DNA of 64,000 nucleotides, taken from assembly GCA_910578345.1 (NCBI GenBank), contig CAJTRA010000017.1, positions 5,286 to 69,285 on the forward strand, read 5' to 3'. The notes under the pieces were generated by a model, which saw nothing but the letters and a program-made list of their open reading frames with translations, was not told the origin of the DNA and did no database searches. Below are positions 60,685-64,000 of the stretch, piece after piece. This stretch comes from an uncultured Lachnospiraceae bacterium (GTDB lineage: Bacteria; Bacillota; Clostridia; Lachnospirales; Lachnospiraceae). The number at the start of each line of letters is the position of its first letter. Positions within the stretch are counted from its first letter, which is position 1. Position numbers and translations under genes: made by a program.

Positions 60685-61209
60685 TCATCTCATCGGCTTG
60701 TCCCAGAATTCCAGGTTCTCTTTCATCTTCCGCACCACATTCAAAAAGATCCGATTATACACGGCCTCTGTCCACAATCTTCCTTTCGTCATGCCGCCCA
60801 GGACATACTTGGAAAGGATCCCTTTCAGAACATCCATCTCCCGGATCCCCGCCTCCTCTATGGCCCGCAGTTCATCCTTCACCGTGCGCAGTCTGTGTCT
60901 GGAATAGATATAAGGATAATTACGGTCCAGCAGCCCTGTTCTCTGCACCTCTTTGATGAAGCTCATCAACGTCCCGTCATACACCGGAAACGTGATCGAA
61001 CTTCCCTTAATCCCAGAACCTTCAAATGTCTCCTGCACGCTGCTTCCCGCTTTCTCCTCCAGCCAGGGAAGATAACGGATCAGTCTCTCCACATCCGGCT
61101 TATAGGTATTCACAATCTGCTGTCTGTATTCTATATCCTCTCGATCCATATAAACCGCCTTTCTTCTACTGTCTCCATAATCGACATGCCTGTCATATAA
61201 TTCTAGCAT
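60685..61209 (-). CDS. Unassigned soluble protein, DUF6553-like
   Basis: About 174 residues, helical and charged. RRKAVYMDREDIEYRQQIV, DVERLIRYLPWLEEKAG, then FIKEVQRTGLLDRNYPYIYS and LEFWDKP at the end. It reminds me of clostridial DUF6553 proteins; function unknown. Start ATG 61209 was preferred over 61353 because the longer form would cover the promoter of the divergent gene and is not family-like. It is divergent from the cyclic-nucleotide-binding-domain gene. Confidence 0.65.
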   Translation of the reverse strand: MLELYDRHVDYGDSRRKAVYMDREDIEYRQQIVNTYKPDVERLIRYLPWLEEKAGSSVQETFEGSGIKGSSITFPVYDGTLMSFIKEVQRTGLLDRNYPYIYSRHRLRTVKDELRAIEEAGIREMDVLKGILSKYVLGGMTKGRLWTEAVYNRIFLNVVRKMKENLEFWDKPMR

Positions 61210-61294
61210 ACTTTCTTCAAAAGTACAGCACAAAATACTGGCCAAGTTCTTGTGCACTTTGCCACGGCCAGCCGGGACAGTTTTCGTTTCTTTC

Positions 61295-61323
61295 TTGTTT
61301 TTATCTGCTAATAGCTGTATACT
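61295..61323 (+). promoter_or_regulatory. Promoter of the cNMP-binding-domain gene
   Basis: TTGTTT and TATACT are separated by 17 bases, 33 bases before the start codon. Confidence 0.55.
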
Positions 61324-61356
61324 ATAGGAAATAACACAGGAAAGGGTTTCCATACT

Positions 61357-63612
61357 ATGGCAATTAAAGAATTCCCTGCCGGGGAAATATTATTTCAAAG
61401 TGAACAACCGGTCACTTCCATTCATCTGATCACCAGGGGGACTGTTCAGGCCACCTATCCCGGTGGCAGCTTTCAGTTGACCAAGGGCGACGTCATCGGT
61501 ATCTGTGAATTGCACTTAGGTTCTTACTATATTACTTATCAGACCACGGAGCCTGTCTCCCTTGCACCTTATCCATGTTCTAAGGCGCAGTTGTCCGATC
61601 TGATGAGTTCCAATGTGGAAATGTCTGGCCGGATCATTTTCTCCTTATATAAGCAACTGCGGGCGATTCTGGACCAATACGAACAGGCCCGCACGGATTG
61701 TGATCAATTCTACCATTATCTGATGGACAGTTATGCACAATATAGCTCTTTTTGTACGAAACATGGCGTATCTGCCAGAGCGCTTCCAGGGTTAGAGACC
61801 CTGTCTGAACTGGTTCTGGATGAAGATGTGCCTGACTGGCTGGGAGGCTACTATGCGCAGTTTCTTTCTCTTGTGAAGAACTCCGCTTCGAAGAAAATGA
61901 GTTCCGCTTTTATGTTCGGCCTTTTGTCAAAAGCAAATGATGACATCCACCAGGTGATCTCTATCTGCCGGATTCTGTACGACTATAAGGCAGATCTCAT
62001 AGGCTTGCTTATGAATGAAAACCGCCTGGATTTATTCGATTTCTATGCCGGTCTTCTCTATCGGATCGGTTCCAACGAAGCTGATTCTACGGCACTTCAA
62101 GCTGTAATCTCTGACATGATGGTACAGTTAGAGAGCCATGCTTCGATCGATCACGATATGTATGAAAAGCGTGTCAGTGAATATCACGACAGACTTCATT
62201 CCCTGAGTGCACATACCGGCGATTCCACCGACGCCGCCGGCAGCAGCGCGGATATCATCGATTCACTCAATACGATCCTGTCTTACTCTCAGGTCGATGA
62301 AGAGACCGCTTTTGCCTTTAAGGTTGCCGTCGAACAATTCCGTAAGATGACTGACAAGAACAGCTCTGACGACTCTGCCAGGAAGCTGCGCCAGAAGATC
62401 ACGAAGCTGTTCTACGACGTATACGAGAAAGCTTTCCTCAGAAGCCTTCACGACGAATCGATTCCGAAGGTAGTGAAAATGTTCTTTAACTTCGGCTATG
62501 TTGACGAGCAGTTAGCCGGTATGAAGAATGCGGCTTACCTTTGCTCCATCGTCGATTATCTTCCCACCGATCCCTCTAAGGGGCTGTATACTTTATATGA
62601 ATGGCTCCTGGCGATCTATAAGGGGAAGAAATCACCCAGCCGTAACGAATTCGACACCGATTACCAGGCTTACGTGCATGAATTGAAAACAAGTGGCAAG
62701 ATCACGGCGGCAGAAGAAACGACCATGCTTGGCGACAATGAGAAAATTGTTCTGTTTGAACTGCAGAGCGTCTTCCCATCGATCAACAAGATCACCTTCG
62801 GCCGGATCAGCAGCTTCTGCCCTGTCTTTTCAGAGCACAATATTCTGAAAGACTTGGATACCTCGCTGGTATCTGTCGCAAGCGTGGAGGAGGCGTTCAA
62901 CCATATCCGTTCCGTTGATTTCAGCGCCTACTACCGTGACACGATCTACACCAATGCCGATCTGGGAATCGCGAAAGAGTATATCAGCGTAGAAGTGCTT
63001 CCCGATATCATCCTGATGCCCAATATGGGAATCCGCGGCGTTATGTGGCAGGAAATCGAAGGGCGGAAACGTACAACGCCGTCCCGCATGATGGTATCTA
63101 TCTTCCAGATGGAAGACCTGACTAATATTTTTATTCGGTTGACCGCTGATTTCCGTTGGGAGATGTGCAAACGCATCCAGGGTCCTCGCTGGAACGATGT
63201 GACAGAACCTTCCCTGACCAGCGAATATTTCGACTATATCCAATTCTACAAGAAAAACCATGAGCTTTCGACAGACGCCAAAGAGAAAATCAAGCTCAGC
63301 ATGCAGAAGGCAAAGAACAGCTTCAAGGAAATGTTTATCAGAGATTACGAGTCCTGGGTACTCTATGAGGGAGCCGGTTCTCCACGGTTAAATAAAATCG
63401 CCCGCGCCATCCTCTTCTCCTACTGTCCTTTCTCCAAGGGAATCCGCGATACGCTGAAAGCAAATCCCCTGTATAAGGAGACAATGGAGCGGTATGACGT
63501 GAAGCTGGGACAGCGTCTCCATCACTATAATAATTTGTTCCAGAAGATCAAGAACTCAGGTGCTCCGATCCCGCCTGAGATCCAGGCGCAGAAGGAATTC
63601 CTGGAATATTGA
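61357..63612 (+). CDS. Large protein with N-terminal cyclic-nucleotide-binding-like domain
   Basis: 751 residues, no membrane helix. Residues about 1-110 form a CRP/cNMP-binding beta roll: FPAGEILFQSEQPVTSIHLI, RGTVQATYPGGSFQLTKGDVIG. The phosphate-binding cassette is not standard, so the ligand may differ from cAMP. The following 640 residues are helical with WLLAIYKGKKSPSRNEFDTD and a late SPRLNKIARAILFSYCPFSKG, and I recognise no domain. There is no helix-turn-helix, so it is not an ordinary regulator. Start ATG 61357 follows AGGAAAGGG. Similar proteins seem limited to Lachnospiraceae, from memory. Confidence 0.75.
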   Translation: MAIKEFPAGEILFQSEQPVTSIHLITRGTVQATYPGGSFQLTKGDVIGICELHLGSYYITYQTTEPVSLAPYPCSKAQLSDLMSSNVEMSGRIIFSLYKQLRAILDQYEQARTDCDQFYHYLMDSYAQYSSFCTKHGVSARALPGLETLSELVLDEDVPDWLGGYYAQFLSLVKNSASKKMSSAFMFGLLSKANDDIHQVISICRILYDYKADLIGLLMNENRLDLFDFYAGLLYRIGSNEADSTALQAVISDMMVQLESHASIDHDMYEKRVSEYHDRLHSLSAHTGDSTDAAGSSADIIDSLNTILSYSQVDEETAFAFKVAVEQFRKMTDKNSSDDSARKLRQKITKLFYDVYEKAFLRSLHDESIPKVVKMFFNFGYVDEQLAGMKNAAYLCSIVDYLPTDPSKGLYTLYEWLLAIYKGKKSPSRNEFDTDYQAYVHELKTSGKITAAEETTMLGDNEKIVLFELQSVFPSINKITFGRISSFCPVFSEHNILKDLDTSLVSVASVEEAFNHIRSVDFSAYYRDTIYTNADLGIAKEYISVEVLPDIILMPNMGIRGVMWQEIEGRKRTTPSRMMVSIFQMEDLTNIFIRLTADFRWEMCKRIQGPRWNDVTEPSLTSEYFDYIQFYKKNHELSTDAKEKIKLSMQKAKNSFKEMFIRDYESWVLYEGAGSPRLNKIARAILFSYCPFSKGIRDTLKANPLYKETMERYDVKLGQRLHHYNNLFQKIKNSGAPIPPEIQAQKEFLEY

Positions 63613-64000
63613 TCTTTAGGCAGAACGTAACCGTTCATCCTTCTGTTTCATGAAATTAAGCCAATGCACAGCGTCTGACATGATATCATGCCAGGCGCGT
63701 CCGGCTTAACGAAATGACATGATGCCGGGGTCAAAACATAGTGTTTTCTATGTTTGATACTCTGCAAGAACCTTGAAAATTTAATATTTTACAGTAGATT
63801 TTTTGTAAAGACTTCATTGCCTTGGAATTGTTGATGTACTTCCGGCTTATTTCTATGCCAACATCGGATTTTGCGCATAATTCCCCAAGCCCTTTCGGAA
63901 TCCAAAGAGCTTTCTGAAGTTTAAGGCTGCTATTTTACTCCCCCAAAAAAATTTACCCCGTTGTTTACCTCTTGGAAGTTTGTCCAGATGGTAATTCTTT
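63613..64000. other. Gene-poor window end with repeat remnants
   Basis: 388 bases without a convincing gene. It holds repeat B copy 2, an eight-base-pair hairpin AAACATAG-TGTTTT-CTATGTTT (63734-63755) and, on the minus strand, an open but start-less stretch of about 70 codons ending near 63730. The latter may be the decayed end of a mobile-element or unknown gene; I cannot name it. Confidence 0.35.
63660..63681. repeat. Dispersed repeat B, copy 2
   Basis: GCCAATGCACAGCGTCTGACAT differs from the copy at 34028 at two adjacent positions. It is followed by the palindrome CATGATATCATG and, 20 bases later, by a related GACATGATG. Confidence 0.5.

Noticed and set aside
1..64000. CRISPR array, tRNA or rRNA genes
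   Set aside because: No regularly spaced repeats and no cloverleaf or rRNA-like sequence noticed; no tRNA search could be run.

Overview
The window looks like chromosome from a Lachnospiraceae-type member of the Clostridia (Bacillota). It has moderate GC content, strong AGGAGG-like ribosome binding sites, sigma-A promoters, and a gene set typical of gut clostridia: CUT1 sugar importers without their own ATPase, ROK regulators, a GH29/GH3 pair, a GerM lipoprotein, an ArgJ-type arginine pathway, and DUF1653, DUF1294 and DUF5721 proteins. This is inferred from gene content; no rRNA or other phylogenetic marker is present. No tRNA, rRNA, CRISPR array or complete insertion sequence was seen.

Layout. 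1-9.5 kb: ACT protein and homoserine dehydrogenase, glyA, a lipid kinase, a PAP2-like membrane phosphatase, a glycosyltransferase, and an operon of DUF1653 protein, 5'-nucleotidase and an SfsA-MutY fusion behind a promoter that carries two LexA-like boxes. 11-15 kb: GH29 fucosidase and GH3 glycosidase, with the last 18 codons of a lost ABC permease in front of them. 15-17 kb: an NhaC-type antiporter behind a structured leader. 17-30 kb: a long leftward block with ApbE, ThrH, a deacetylase, holA, a response regulator fused to a (p)ppGpp synthetase, a TIM-barrel-like protein, ComEC, a GerM lipoprotein, a two-component system and ComEA. 30-40 kb: an orphan solute-binding protein and arginine biosynthesis (argC-argJ-argB-argD leftward, argG rightward) around a 613-base control region full of ARG-box-like sequences. 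40-49 kb: a ROK-controlled sugar locus with a CUT1 importer on one side and a six-hairpin glycosidase, a ketose 3-epimerase and L-fucose isomerase on the other. 49-54 kb: a serine recombinase, then an MBL protein, aldo/keto reductase and Zn-dehydrogenase operon divergent from an AraC regulator. 54-64 kb: DUF1294, DegV, DUF5721, a MATE transporter, an ECF sigma factor with a probable anti-sigma and two membrane proteins, a TetR regulator, an unassigned protein, and a 751-residue cyclic-nucleotide-binding-domain protein.

How it works together. The sugar locus and the GH29/GH3 pair both point to use of host or plant glycans, probably including fucose. The com genes, the RR-HK-GerM set and holA form an envelope, DNA-uptake and replication block. 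The LexA-like promoter would tie MutY and nucleotide metabolism to DNA damage. Six related palindromes lie in intergenic gaps, five of them between same-strand genes, and a second short repeat occurs twice, so small dispersed elements have helped shape the gaps.

Start codons were often moved inward from the longest reading frame to the first codon with a good ribosome binding site and family-like N-terminus; each case is noted.
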